64,000 bases of DNA from Monodelphis domestica (Eukaryota > Chordata > Mammalia > Didelphimorphia > Didelphidae): NCBI RefSeq assembly GCF_027887165.1, contig NC_077229.1:347479380-347543379 (forward strand), in the 5' to 3' direction. Below are positions 46,180-57,672 of this stretch, piece by piece (position 1 is the stretch's first letter; the number at the start of each line of letters is the position of its first letter). The notes under the pieces are model-generated. The model did not search any database and had not been told where the DNA came from. It saw only the letters and a list, made by a program, of their open reading frames with translations. Both the position numbers and the translations under genes were made by a program.

Positions 46180-46343
46180 CAACTGTCAGTTGAGAAGTTG
46201 TTGTCAATTACATCTCTGGAGGCTAGCAGCCTTTGTCACTGACTCTGCCTAGCAGTTTCCACACAGAATAAAAAAAAAACATCTTGATTCCTGGTGGGGG
46301 AGGAAGTACAAGTCAGTTACCAACTGCCACTCTGGTCAGTTGG
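46180..46343 (+). promoter_or_regulatory. Hairpin cluster in ERV A leader
   Basis: CAACTG-T-CAGTTG (46180-46192) and CCAACTG with CAGTTGG (46320-46326 and 46337-46343, 10 nt loop). A looser third variant is near 46467-46490. The position between primer site and gag is where retroviruses carry dimerisation and packaging hairpins; that role is inferred. Confidence 0.4.
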
Positions 46344-46715
46344 AAAACTGAGGAAGAGAGGCTATTGTAAAAGGGAGGCTGTACTAGGGCTGTCAGTGAT
46401 AGGATCTAGCCATCTTAGATCTTGTCTCAAAGCAAAACTTGTTAGGGATAACAACCATTTTTCTAACTGTTAACTCCTGGCAGTTGGAACCTAGAAAAGA
46501 TCTAATGGGGAAATATGTTACAACTAATACTATGGTTTGCTGTGCTAGGGATAATTGCCATTTATTGGGGCTACTATATCATTTATAATACAGTGGCAGG
46601 GATGATAGACACTGTTCTGGGGACATTAACCAATATGACTATGGGATGGACACAGTTACCAATGAATTATCTAGATGTCAATTACCTTTGGTAAATCATA
46701 CCTCAAGTCTATTTT

Positions 46716-48164
46716 GTGTTCATGGCAGTGACTAACATCTTAAAGAATATCAAAGCTGGTGCCAACCTGAACTTCCAAAAGAAAACTGTACATGCTTTAG
46801 TCATTGATAATATATTAGAGGAATTGCTTGGTCAGATCCCTATTATAACTGAGATGTGCCAGGATTACATGCAGAGAAAACAAGGCATGGGGAAGGGAAC
46901 CGACGAGGAGATTGGGGACATGGCTAGACTAATAAGGACGATGTAGTTACTAATACTAATACTGGGAAACCATTAGGGGAAGTAGGGGGAAATAACCTTG
47001 CCAATAACATACAGGCACAAAACTACAAAGTACCAATTAATAATGCATCTGCCAACAATCTTGCAAATGCATCAAAGGCTCAAAAGAGTATGCCTTTGCA
47101 TGATGTAGCTAAGGTCACTGATAATTCTGGCATCTTACATGCAAAGGTTCATAAGTCATTCACCATCCATGATTTAGAGTCTTTATGTAAATGCATGCCC
47201 AAATTTTTATTAGAACCTCGTCTTGCAATTAAAGAACTAAAGAGAGCATTTCACCTCTATGAACTATATTTTGAGGATGCTGAAATTCTTTTATCTGAAC
47301 TTTTTACACCCAAGGAACATAAAAACTTTATTGAGCAAACTAGAAAAGATTCCTCACTCACGAGCTGGCCAGAAGTTTTTGAAGATCTGGATTTTTCTAA
47401 TCTAAGATCACTGACTTATCTAAGAAAATGCCATGAGGATCTATTGCAGGGAATGAAGCAATTGTCAGAAAGACCCAACACATGGGAAAAATTTGACAGA
47501 TTATCCCAAGAAAAAAAATGAACACCCAAGCACATTTATTGATCACCTTATTGAAAACTGAGGGACTATTAGGCTTTAACCCTGATTCAAAAGAATCAGA
47601 GGCACATGTGAGGAGACAATTTCTCAAGGGCTGTGATAAGCACTTGAGGGATTTCTTCAGGAACTATTGCCCTAAGTTTGACACCATCTCACTTAATGAA
47701 CTTGGAGACATTGCCACCTATCTTCATGATAAGAAAGTAGAAAAGGAAAAAAAAAGCTCCAAGAAACCTCTGAAATTTTAAGGCAGAAAGAATTAGAGGA
47801 GATTAAGAACCTGGCTACAATTAAGACATTTAACAGGCAAACCACACAGTATAGACAGACTCCCCAAAATCAACAGAGGATGCAAAGAGATACCAGGACT
47901 TGCTTTTTGTGTTCTCGTCAAGGACACATAGTAAGAAACTGCCCAATGAAATATCACTATGAACAGGACCAAAATAAGATAGATGGGAAAGGTCAAAATG
48001 CATATTATCAGGGAAAAGTATATAATAACAAAAACTATGGGAGACAAGACTCTAATAGCAAGCAGTTTTGCTCTCACTTCAGACTTAGAGAACAGGAGAC
48101 CACAGTCCTGAAATCCATGGGAGCAATAGCTTCTGGAGCAAAACCCCATTATTCAGAGTTGTAG
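46716..48164 (+). pseudogene. gag: ERV A gag (matrix-capsid-nucleocapsid), broken
   Basis: Gag would form the virion core. A 77-codon frame (46716-46946) is placed like matrix but not recognised. From 47090 a capsid-like frame has the gamma-type order: 'SFTIHDLESL', 'LLSELFTPKEHKNF', a Trp-Pro turn, 'LLQGMKQLSERP'. It shifts frame at an A8 run near 47511-47518 and again near 47560, so it spans three frames. The final frame (47880-48164) has the single CCHC knuckle CFLCSRQGHIVRNC at 47901-47942, followed by Lys/Asn-rich sequence and stop. The single-knuckle layout fits class I. Confidence 0.75.
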
Positions 48165-48230
48165 TGAGGAATAATCATTATACCACATGATGCCAGGCTA
48201 TAGAATTATCTAGTAAAAAAGAGATGAATT

Positions 48231-48629
48231 TTGGAGGGTATCCCAGAGAGGAAACATGAGGACATAAGCACAAAGGGCAAAAAGGTAGATGGTACAAAGG
48301 AAAAAGAAAACTTTAAAATTTTAGTGGTGGAGAAACAGATAGTTGAGCAAGATCCCAAGGGAAGCAGCTTAAGTACAGAACTAAAGTCTATAAATGAGAT
48401 GGAGAGAGAAATTGTACAGATAATAGCAGACATGAAACATGACAATTATGGTTCACAATACATGGGCACACAAAAATGCATGGAGAAAAGCAAGGAACAG
48501 ATTAAATCCTTTTTGGAAAGTTTTTTAGCTTGCAGAATGGATCTAGGCAGTGGAAAATCAAAGGGGGCTAGCAAATCTTTAAAACAGCAAATTAAGTATC
48601 CATATCATTCTGACAAGATAGCCAAATGA
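48231..48629 (+). pseudogene. Unassigned ERV A frame between gag and protease
   Basis: About 132 codons in the same frame as the gag nucleocapsid, separated from it by four stops; the first codon is TTG, so a real start is doubtful. The product is Lys/Glu-rich and hydrophilic with no Cys-His motif, no membrane segment and no family I recognise. It includes 'ELKSINEMEREIVQIIADMK', which could be a short helix or coiled coil. Gammaretroviruses normally pass straight from nucleocapsid to protease, so this stretch is extra. It may be an expanded gag tail. Confidence 0.4.
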
Positions 48630-49035
48630 GACATTGTTGCAAGAGACTTTGGAGCTGATACATTTATCAGCTAAGAGGGGAAAGAAAGACAAATGAAAAG
48701 AGGACTAACTTAAATCCAAAAGCCAAAGACTTTTACCCACAAAATCCAATAACACTCAAAGATACCAGTCCTGGGGATGGGTTTAGCACAGATCAATACC
48801 AAAATTCCAACGACTGTCTATTCCATGAACCAGAGGCTAAAGAACAATTTAAGGGAGTGGGAATAGAAGAGTCTTTGATAGTGAAAAATCACTGAAGCAG
48901 TTCTCAAACAGAAATTAACACAAACACAAACCATTCTTCTGAGCAAGCTGTTAGCTCACAGACAGCAGTGGTCCAAAGTGATACAGAGCTAGTTAATAAT
49001 ATTGCATTGAATGGGGGTGGAATAAATGAAGAGGG

Positions 49036-49362
49036 ATGGTAGATTGTACTATAATAGCTACAAAAACTGAAACATCTACTAGTTATACAAGTGCATTACA
49101 AACCCTGGGGCAAGAAAGTAAAGATGATAATAGGAAATCTGTGTATATAAATACCATAATAGATAATTTACAAGAGACTCCAAAGCCATATTTTGGGACA
49201 GAAGTGGGAGAACAAAAGTACAAACCTCTCAGTGATACAGGGCAAGGTGGATATGTGTTGAATTCATTCACAGAGGATACCACTATTGTGAATTTCAAAA
49301 CTACTCAACCCTATTCAAACCATTCTTTAGAGGATGGGATTTGGCTATTTCCTGATCAATAA
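49036..49362 (+). pseudogene. pro: ERV A protease-like fragment
   Basis: A 108-codon frame. Near its C-terminal part it reads VGEQKYKPLSDTGQGGYVLN, which parallels the retropepsin active-site region (V-G-x-Q, then D-T-G-A, then x-V-L). D-T-G is at 49234-49242, but the following residue is Gln instead of Ala and the flap and C-terminal half are absent. The frame ends at 49362, where LTR B begins. The family cuts Gag-Pol polyproteins as an aspartic-protease dimer. The match is short, so moderate confidence. Confidence 0.5.
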
Positions 49363-49969
49363 CAATAGAGATACTTGGAAGGACAGAATCAGGTCTTGGA
49401 AACTACAATCTTCATCCTACTCAGGGTAACAGGATTTAGGAAGGGCAGCAGAAAAACTCAAGATTTAATTATTTGAGAATATGGCCTTCAACAGACATGT
49501 GCAAAAAGGGCAGACCTCTGGGTGGTTCTAGGTCAAGCTAGAGCCACCATTGGCACATGTGAGAGATAGGAAGTGAGGTAGAGGACAGCTCAGGAGTTCT
49601 GGGGACTTCCTTTGTGGAGGAAAAAAGGTGGTTGAAGTCTGGTGCTTGGAGTGGAGGAGCCCTCAGACTGTTTCTCCATTTTGGTCCCGTGAGTGATAGG
49701 GACTGGTCTCTTTTCTTTGCCTCTGCTATCCAGGGCCTTAGGCCTTTGGCTCAGCTTAAGCAGAGTGGATATTTAAGTCCTATTTCCTTCTCTCCCTTTT
49801 TCCTCTCTCTCTCCCCCTCTAATTCTTTTCTTCCTCCTGTTTGTAATTAAAACACCATAAAAAAAGGTTGACAGCTGACTTGAGTTTTCATTTAGGAATT
49901 ACATAGCTGAATTCCTTGGCGACCTTAAATTAATACATATCAGTATTTTAAAGTGATTTCCATATCACA
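49360..49969 (+). mobile_element. Embedded LTR of family B, 5'-truncated
   Basis: Matches the 3' two-thirds of the solo LTR at 10574-11525 in order: 'aatatggccttcaacagacat', 'gtgagtgatagggactg', a TATA-like 'atatttaag', 'taattaaaac', 'ttaggaattacatagctga', 'ttccttggcgaccttaaatt'. It ends 'atatcaca'. The first third is missing, and it abuts ERV A's protease fragment. It is followed at once by a primer-site-like sequence, so it behaves as the 5' LTR of a second provirus. Confidence 0.85.
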
Positions 49970-49972
49970 TTG

Positions 49973-49990
49973 TGGCTGACCACAGAAGTC
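49973..49990 (+). promoter_or_regulatory. Primer-binding-site-like sequence of ERV B
   Basis: TGGCTGACCACAGAAGTC starts three bases after LTR B's terminal CA. The tRNA is not assigned. Confidence 0.5.
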
Positions 49991-50189
49991 TAAAGAATTC
50001 CCTCAATAAACTTCCTGAATTTTCTTGCCTTTTTACTCTACTTTCTCACCACTCAGTCCTTTTTAACAGCTTACTCGGCTTAAAGACACAGCTGCTAGAA
50101 CAAGTGAGTATAAAAAATTTCTCTCTTCTCTTTTATCTTTAAGTTAAATTGGAATCAGCAGTTTTTCCTTTTCTTCCCTTTAATCTTAA

Positions 50190-50290
50190 GGGGCAGTTGG
50201 GTGGCTCAGTGGATTGAGAGACAGGCCTAGAGACAGAAGGTCCTAGATTCAAATCAGACCTCAGATACTTCCCAGCTTTGTGACTCTGAT
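50190..50290 (+). mobile_element. tRNA-headed marsupial SINE (family I), 3'-truncated
   Basis: 'ggggcagttgggtggctcag', 'tggattgagagacaggcctag' and 'ggtcctagattcaaatcaga' in the ERV B leader. The SINE tail is missing. Confidence 0.85.
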
Positions 50291-50525
50291 AGTTAGATAG
50301 AAAACAGCTGTTTTAAATCTTAGCAACAGGACCCTAAAGTCCTGGATGGGCGAGCTATTTTTAAATATCCTTTCCCTTAAGGAACAACTGCCTAGATTAG
50401 GAGTAAAAAAAAAAACAAACAAAAAATCCTGTGGAAAGTTTTTTGCTTTGTCCTGCTCCCCACGTGTTTTGTGAAGACTGTTAAAAAATAATTACAATAT
50501 AATATATATACATATATATATATAA

Positions 50526-51014
50526 ATGAATACTACATTCTTTGACATTTATATGGACCTTGAAGAATTGCAAAAAACAGCTATATATGTTTTAAAGGGA
50601 AACAAAGAAAAGGAAGAAGAAAATAATGATGGCATGGAGGAAATGAAGAAAAAAATGAGATGTGTAATAGATAGGATAGCTAAATTAGAAAGTGGACATG
50701 ATAATGAACCAATGACACTTGCCCCTCTCCAGAAATCTAATTATCAATCCATTACCTGCCACTTCTGTGGGAAGAAGGGCCACAATACAGTACAGTGTAG
50801 AGCTTTTCTCAAGATTATAGGAAGGAATACTCAGTTTAATAACAACTACAGAAGTGATAATTATAGAAATAAATATAATTATGACAATGAAAACCACAAC
50901 TTTAGGAATGATGACTATAGGAATGGATATTGGGAAAATGATAACTCAAATGAAATAACTCCACAACAAAATATAAAAAATATGGTACTCATCCAAAAAA
51001 TACTCGAGGCATGA
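50526..51014 (+). pseudogene. gag: ERV B nucleocapsid (gag C-terminal) fragment
   Basis: A 162-codon frame: an N-terminal Glu/Lys-rich helical stretch, then one CCHC knuckle CHFCGKKGHNTVQC (50757-50798), then a tail rich in Asn, Tyr, Arg and Asp. Nucleocapsid coats and packages viral RNA. No capsid or matrix is seen between LTR B and this frame, so gag B has lost most of its body. The knuckle differs from that of gag A at most non-zinc positions, so it is not a simple local duplication. Confidence 0.75.
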
Positions 51015-51199
51015 ATGCCCCTCAGGGGGGTGCCCAAGGAACTTCCCAAACACATGAATGTTTGTTTGAATGTTTGAATGAATGAAGGTGTCTGGGGAGG
51101 GGTGCTGGGGCATAGGAATCAGAGGATACAACCTTTGATTTTCCAGACCTGATGTCCTACTACCCATTGTCCCTATCCACTACCTCCCCATACTAATGA

Positions 51200-51608
51200 A
51201 CCCCATGTTACTTTAAAGGTGGGTAACACCTATTATGATTGTCTATTAGACACTGGAGCTTCCTGGTCTGTATTAAAGAGAACACCTGATTTACAATGTT
51301 ATTCTGTTGGCTCAGAGAATGTAATGGGAGTATCAGGAATACCCTAAAGAGTTAAAAGACTTCCCCTTAGAATGGTGTCTGTAGGACCCCTACAGGTACA
51401 ACATTCCTTCCTTTTGATGCCTGACTCCCCTTTAAATTTGCTGGGGAGGGACCTTCTATGCAAACTCAGAGCCACAATAACCTGCTCCCCAGATGGTTCT
51501 TTATCATTGGAAGTACCGGAGGAATCTTTAAATTTACTCCCTGTAATTCTCTCAGAGAGTCAGGAGAAAAAAGAGCATCCCATCTTTGCAAGACCTGCAT
51601 ATACCTGA
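51200..51608 (+). pseudogene. pro: ERV B retroviral protease, broken
   Basis: An aspartic protease of retropepsin type: active site LLDTGASWSVL with D-T-G at 51249-51257, and the late conserved LLGRDLLCKL. An in-frame TAA at 51345-51347 lies between them, and the frame then shifts by one relative to RT near 51590. In gamma-type viruses this enzyme releases the mature Gag and Pol proteins. Not functional. Confidence 0.85.
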
Positions 51609-53286
51609 AGATATACCGGAGTCTCTTTGGGCCACATCTTCTTCCGATGTAGACTTACTTGAGTTGGCTGTTCCTGTGCAGATAAAAACTAAATCTAGCC
51701 CACCTTTTTCCATTCCTCAGTATCCCCTCTCAAAAGAGGGAATTGAAGGAATTACCCCACTAATTAACTAATTAATTGCACAGGGAATAATAATCCCTTG
51801 TAAATCTGAATACAACACACCCATCCTGCCTGTTAAAAAACCAAAAAGAGGGCCCGATGGCAAACACCTCTATAGATTCATGCAGGGTTTGAGGGCTGTG
51901 AACAATCACATTATAAAGAGACACTCTGTAGTTTCCAATATCAATACTATTATTTCTTCTATTCCTAGCACAGCTACATACTTTACAGTAGTAGACTTGT
52001 GCTCAGCCTTCTTTTCCATACCCATACATGAGAACTCAAGACATATCTTTGCTTTCACCTGGCAGGGCCGTCAATACTGCTGGAGTCATTTGCCACAAGG
52101 TTTCGTAGACAGCCCAAGCTTATTTCAGCAAATTTTGAGCCAAGATACAGATAATATAAAATTTAAAAACAGCAAATTAATCAAGTACGTAGATGACCTA
52201 CTTTTGGCTTCAACAGATGCGGAAACATGTCAGGAAGATAGCAAGCACCTTCTTTTGGAATTGCACAAAAGAGGTCATAAGATCTCGAAGGATAAGGTTC
52301 AGTGGTGCCTCCCTAAAGTAGAATATTTGGGGTTCATCCTGACTGCAGGTACCCGCTTGATTTCTCCCAAACGAATTGAGAATATTCAAAATTCAAGTGC
52401 TCCTATCACTAAGAAACAGTTGAGAGCAATTTTGGGAACAACAGGGTTTTGTAGACAATGGATTCCTTGCTATGGGGAAATTACTAAACCCCTTATAGCA
52501 CTAACAAGGGATTTGCTCCCTGAAGCTCTCAAATTAGAACCAGAACACCTGTCAGCTCTATCAGATCTAAAAAACGCTCTCCTGTCTGCCCCCGCTCTAG
52601 GCATCCCAGATTACAAGCCATTTACTTTGTATGTACATGAGCAAAGAGGGGTAGCTTCAGGTGTTTTAACTCAGACTTTGGGACCTTCTCAGTGCCAAAT
52701 TGCCTATTATTCTGTCCACCTGGACCCAGTAGCATCAGAGGCATCACTATGTCTTAGAGGAGTAACTGCTACAGCCTTACTAGTGACAAAAATGGTTGAT
52801 CTAGTATTGGGATGCCCATTAACAATTATGTGCCCACATGAGGTAGAAGCATTGTTGCTAAGACATAGAACACAGGCATTTTCTGATCAGCGAATTACAA
52901 GGTATGAAATAACCTTGTTAAACAATAAAAACATTACCTTGAAGCACTGTTCAACTCTTAACCCTGCCACCTTGCTTCCAGATTTACCAATTTCAGGAGA
53001 ACCATTACATAGTTGTGAAACACTAGTGTCCATGGCAGAAAAGCCTCGAGATGATCACTTGGACACTCCCTTAAACAACTCAGATCTGGTCTTATTTACT
53101 GATGGTTCTTCTTTTATGAGAGATGGCATACTCTACACTGGAGCTGCTGTAGTCACAGAATTTGCCATTGAGTGGTCAGCTTCACTGCCCTCTAATATTA
53201 GTGCTCAAGGGGGCAGAACTCATAGCTCTGAAACATGCCTGTATAATTGCCAAGGGTACAAAGGCAACAATTTATATGGATTCTAG
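51586..53286 (+). pseudogene. pol: ERV B reverse transcriptase with N-terminal RNase H, broken
   Basis: The gamma-type RT entry (PVQIKTKSSPPFSIPQYPLS) is cut by TAA at 51769-51771; the same frame then runs over 500 codons to 53286. Visible motifs: first catalytic Asp in FTVVDLCSAFFSIP, LPQGFVDSPSLFQQ, the YVDD box at 52186-52197, the thumb and connection, then RNase H start LFTDGSS. A one-base shift at a G5 run near 53205 moves the rest of RNase H to the next frame. RT copies viral RNA into DNA. Class I affinity is from overall motif spelling. Confidence 0.92.
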
Positions 53287-54187
53287 ATATGGTTTTGGCA
53301 TTTGTCACTCAGTCGGGATGCTATGGCTCCAGAGAGGATTTTTAACCTCAGCTGGAAAATCCAAAGCTAATGCAGAAATTATTAATGAAGTTCTTTCTGC
53401 TCTCAAACTGCCTGAAGCCCTAGCTATAGTTCATTGCTCTGCCCATGCAGGTGGCTCTGACCCTGTCTCTAGAGGAAATGACCGAGCAGATGCTTCTGCA
53501 AAGCTAGCTGCCATAGAAGGACCTGGATTAATTTTAACATTAACAACCACTGATGATTTAAATTTATCACTTGCCTGTAATGAAAAGGAAGTGGAAAAAT
53601 GGAAACAAAAATTTAAAGCAAAACAGATTAATGGAGTGTGGGTATCGTCTGAAGGGAAACCCCTGCTCCCTAGAAGTTTCTATCACCAAATTTGCCAATC
53701 TGTTCATAAAAATGGTCACTTTGGTACCCAGGGCATCATGGACTCTGTTAAGAGAGTATGGATAGCCCCCGGTATAACTACCATAGCCTCTAAAGTGTGT
53801 TCAGCTTGCTCTACCTGCCAGGCATATAACCAACATGCCTTTCGTGGCAAAGCTTTTGGTGGGTGTCCTCTGGCTTACACACCTTTTGAGCACCTACAGA
53901 TAGAATTCATAACAATGCCAAAGGCTGGGCATTATAACTTTTGTCTAGTCATAGTAGATCAACTGACCAGATGGCTGGAAGCATTTCTTGCGACCCAAGC
54001 CACAGCGGCTTTTGTTGCTAAGGTGCTTTTAAAGGAAATTATTCCTTGTTTTGGCCTGCCAGCACATATTGATTCTGATAGAGGAAGTCATTTTTACCGA
54101 TTCTGTCTTAAACTAAATATATTCTTGCTTGGGGATAACTCCCAAATTCCATGTTCCATATCATCCCTAGAGCACAGGCCAAGTTGA
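53162..54187 (+). pseudogene. pol: ERV B RNase H end and integrase, broken
   Basis: Continues RNase H with AELIALKHA, YMDSRYGF and GNDRADASAK, so the D-E-D-D set is present across the frame shift. Integrase follows: an HHCC zinc module (HKNGHFG, then CSACSTC) and the catalytic core. At the first core Asp position the codon at 53903-53905 is GAA, giving LQIEFITMP where Asp is expected. The second Asp is kept in IDSDRGSHF. Near 54110-54185 the frame shifts again. Integrase would insert viral DNA into host DNA. Confidence 0.9.
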
Positions 54188-54191
54188 AAGG

Positions 54192-54629
54192 ATGAATAAA
54201 GAACTTAAACCTATGATTGGCAAATTATGCACTGAGACCCATTTAAAATGGCCTGAAATTCTCCCTCTGTCCCTATTTTATCTTAGAAGCAGGCCTAGAG
54301 GAGACTTACATATTTCACCATTTGAGATGCTTTTTGGACATCCACCTATACAGGCTAAGCCTTTCTCCCCGGAATATACATCACTATTAGGGGGAGATAA
54401 TACTATTGCTTCCTATATACAGGAATTACAGCATAAACTGTGTGAACTTCATGAATCTGGAGCTGCAATACAAGTTGGACCACTAGTCTTTTCACTTCAC
54501 GACCTGATCCACTCAGCCTTCGTGGGAAGGACCATTTCAAATATTGTTAATGATTCCAACATCTATAAAGGTAGGAGAAAAGGACTCTTGGATTCATTGC
54601 TCACATGTAAAGAGAGCATTTTCTGCTGA
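54192..54629 (+). pseudogene. pol: ERV B integrase C-terminal part
   Basis: A new frame after the shift. The catalytic Glu sits just upstream in the V-E-R-M context at 54183-54194, then KWPEILPLSLFYLRSRP, ISPFEMLFGHPP and a Leu/His-rich helix. The typical C-terminal GPY/F module is not evident before the stop at 54629. This is the last recognisable viral protein. Confidence 0.85.
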
Positions 54630-55210
54630 GACTGATTGTATCCTATCACATGCATTGAAGATAATCCATTGACAAGTGGATTCTGTTTTTTCAAAAAACA
54701 CATTGAATTCCTGATTTTTTCTTCTTTCCCTTATTTTTTTATTATTGCTTTTCTTTTGAATATTTGAATTTTCCTTCCCTTTCCTCATTTCTTGTGCAAA
54801 AGGTACATATAATTAAAATTTTTTCTCTCTATCTGCAGTAATATAAGTTTAAATAGACATACTTGCTATATTATTTAAACATACCTAAACAGCTTTAGAC
54901 TGTGGGAATCTGCCATTTATTGATAAAATGTAATGGGACTATGATTAATGTTTGTGTCTGATTCCAGGAAATGGGATAAAAACAAGGAGCACAGATTTAA
55001 CCTGAATAGTGCCAAAAGAGCACACAGGAAATAGTAATGTGGACTCGAGGTTGCGACGCTTGACATACATTAAGTCATAGGACTTCCTTGTATCTACACT
55101 CTTTATGAAGTACTCATACAAGTACAAAAATTTGACTATCATGCTGGCTCCCTATATCCTTGAGAATGAAAAAAGTCAGACCATGGAATGACTCTTCCCT
55201 ATCAAAATAG

Positions 55211-55420
55211 AATTCTAGTGATGAAGAACAGGAATATTATGAGTACATTCAGCTTTATGTTAAAGTTCACAAAGATTTAGATGAGTGGGACACAAATTGG
55301 CATAGTGAACACCTGAATTCAGAACAAACAAGCCTTTCTGATTCTGATTCTGATGAAGCAATTGAAAACAGGAAACTCTTTGTCAGAAGAGGAAATACTG
55401 TATATCACAGGAGTCAGTAG
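55211..55420 (+). pseudogene. Acidic open stretch of unknown origin
   Basis: 69 codons between stops, no ATG at the start. It begins with a Glu/Tyr-rich segment (SDEEQEYYEYIQLYVKVHKD), then 'DEWDTNWHSEHLNSEQ' and a Ser-Asp repeat. No family is recognised; it may be a retroviral remnant by location. Confidence 0.3.
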
Positions 55421-56949
55421 TTATGAAGAATTTTGTAAGAAATATGACTTGGGGGAAAGTGATACTGAATTGGATGTGATATCATACAGCCCAAACTGAA
55501 GAAGAGATAGGCAATGAAATGCTATTATCATATCTGCTTTATCCAACCTTGAGCATCCCATAATACAACAGATACCATCTATTGAGAAGACTTAGTACCA
55601 GGACTGGTTTGAGTTCTATAAGGTAACAAACAACATGAAACCTTATAAGAACCCAAACTGGTACTAGGCATAAGATCTGACACATAATCCACGAAGAGAC
55701 TTTAATCAAATCAGAAAAAAACCCATAGCCCATAATGACCATCCCTGGCTTAAAAAACAACAACAACAAAAACAAAACCAAACCAGAGACAAGTCCATGA
55801 ACCCCAGTAAATATAGATGAGAAACATCCAAGATGCTATTGGAGCATCTTACCCAAACAAAAATTATTGTGTGAAACCAAGAATCTGAAATCATAAGCAC
55901 CAAAACAGATTACCAATATCCCTCATCCTCCCCCTTAAAAAATCTTTCCAGAGGGAAGAAGAGAGGGAAGGCATCCCATGGATATATTAACTGTTTCCCG
56001 CATCTCATGTTAAACCTCACTATGCCCATGATAACATGACAAAAGACAACTTAATGGAAGCCCAAGAATCCATTCAAACAGAGACACCCCCAAAACAACC
56101 CCTGATAAATAAATATAGAGGCCATAAATCCAAAAAAATTGCACAAGAAGAAATAGAGATACTAAACAGTGATAGTGAAACCAAAATAGAATAATGTCCA
56201 AGACAGATAGTATAAATCTGGGTTAGTTAGATCAGGGAGGATTAGTGTAGCCTATGAAACACAGGAGAAGTGGTTCCTTGCAGAATCTGGGAGTTTATTA
56301 GGGTGGATTTAGAATCCCTTAGAATTATTAAACCTATATAAAAATTTCAATCTCAAGCCTAGACTAAAATATCAACCTCTACAATCAACCACACAGGAAT
56401 AGAATACTTGCCTTACAATCACACATTAAGAAAGATACCTAAATTCATTATATAAAAAAAATCTCGCTTGCACACACAAAGAAGGCACAAACATCATGTA
56501 TAAAGTTTCACTCACATGCATCAAAATATTCACTCTTACATGCACACACATATTAATCTTATACACATGCATGATCCTGTAGTTTTGGATACCTGAGATC
56601 ATCTTTCAAGGTGAGACAACAGGCAAGTATGTATCCTGTAAAGGAGAAGGCACTCTAGATCTGTGACAAACTTCAAAGGATGGAAGACATACTGACAACT
56701 GGAAAGAATTTTGAATCAAAGACATGATGGGGAAGGAACTTCAGAAAAATGGATCACATCACATTAATCACCAATCACATTAACTTCACATATAGGGAAG
56801 TATATCCACATATACATTGGAATAAATATGCATCCACCATGACATATTTAGAACACGAACAAATTTCATGTTGACATTAGGGGCTCTGCTGTAAATAAGG
56901 ACAACCCATAAATTGTATATCTGTTAATAAATCTCTACTATCAGAGGTT

Positions 56950-57165
56950 TTTTATACATATATATATATACACACATATATAATATGTATTTAAATAACA
57001 TGTGACATATGTAAATGTGTACACATAATAGACATGTATATATATACATAGCATAATAATGATCTAATCGAGTAATATAGATATATAGTAATATATATAT
57101 CTATATATATCTATAAGTAATATAACTACTATATATAAAGTAATATAGATAGTAATATAATATAA
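56950..57165. repeat. TA-rich compound microsatellite
   Basis: Runs of ATATAT, CACACATATA and 'tagtaatata' units over about 215 bp in the ERV 3' region. Confidence 0.9.
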
Positions 57166-57672
57166 TATAGAAAGGAGAGGGTTAAAATACTAACCGTTAA
57201 TAGACAGGGACAGAATAGTTTAGGGTGGAAAAGGGAATGTTGTAACTAGAGAGGTAACATAGGGACAGAATAAAACAGATTTCATTAGATACAAGTTAAT
57301 ATATATACATATATCTAATTGTTATGAATTGTTACATTGGAATTAGTATTACATAAGGCATAGGATGGTTCAATTTTATTTAAGATTTAAATTTTATATT
57401 CATTGCAATAGGAATGACTTGTATTAAGAAATTGTTATATTGTAAAAATTTTGTTGGCACATAATCCTAACCCTCTTCCCACAACTCAGTTTTAGCATAA
57501 GATAGGAATTTAGATTTAGCAAATAGACAGATTAGTATAAGATTTATTATTTTGGGAGGAGGGAGGTTAGATGGGAATGATAAGTAGCATAGATAGATTA
57601 GAATAGACATAGAAGATAAGTAACTGGCATAGGTCAGGGTGGCACCATGCGAATAACAGGAAATAGAGAATT

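Larger units (their letters stand above)
54630..57672 (+). other. ERV 3' internal region, no env recognised
   Basis: About 3 kb between integrase and the 3' LTR. I see no env landmarks (no immunosuppressive-type helix, no CXXC/CX6CC pattern, no membrane anchor). It includes an acidic 69-codon open stretch (55211-55420), an A-rich region (55690-55790) and AT microsatellites (56950-57165). It could hold ERV A 3' sequence, a deleted env or other insertions. A strong purine tract is not obvious before the 3' LTR ('aggaaatagagaat'). Confidence 0.5.

Noticed and set aside
51880-54629. Possibility that ERV pol is a domesticated host gene
   Set aside because: In-frame stops, at least three frame shifts and a changed integrase catalytic residue argue for decay, not selection.
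55539-56201. Several Phe/Leu/Trp-rich minus-strand frames in the ERV 3' region, considered as env or membrane proteins
   Set aside because: They are antisense to the provirus and arise from A-rich plus-strand sequence; no signal peptide, Cys pattern or anchor order fits.
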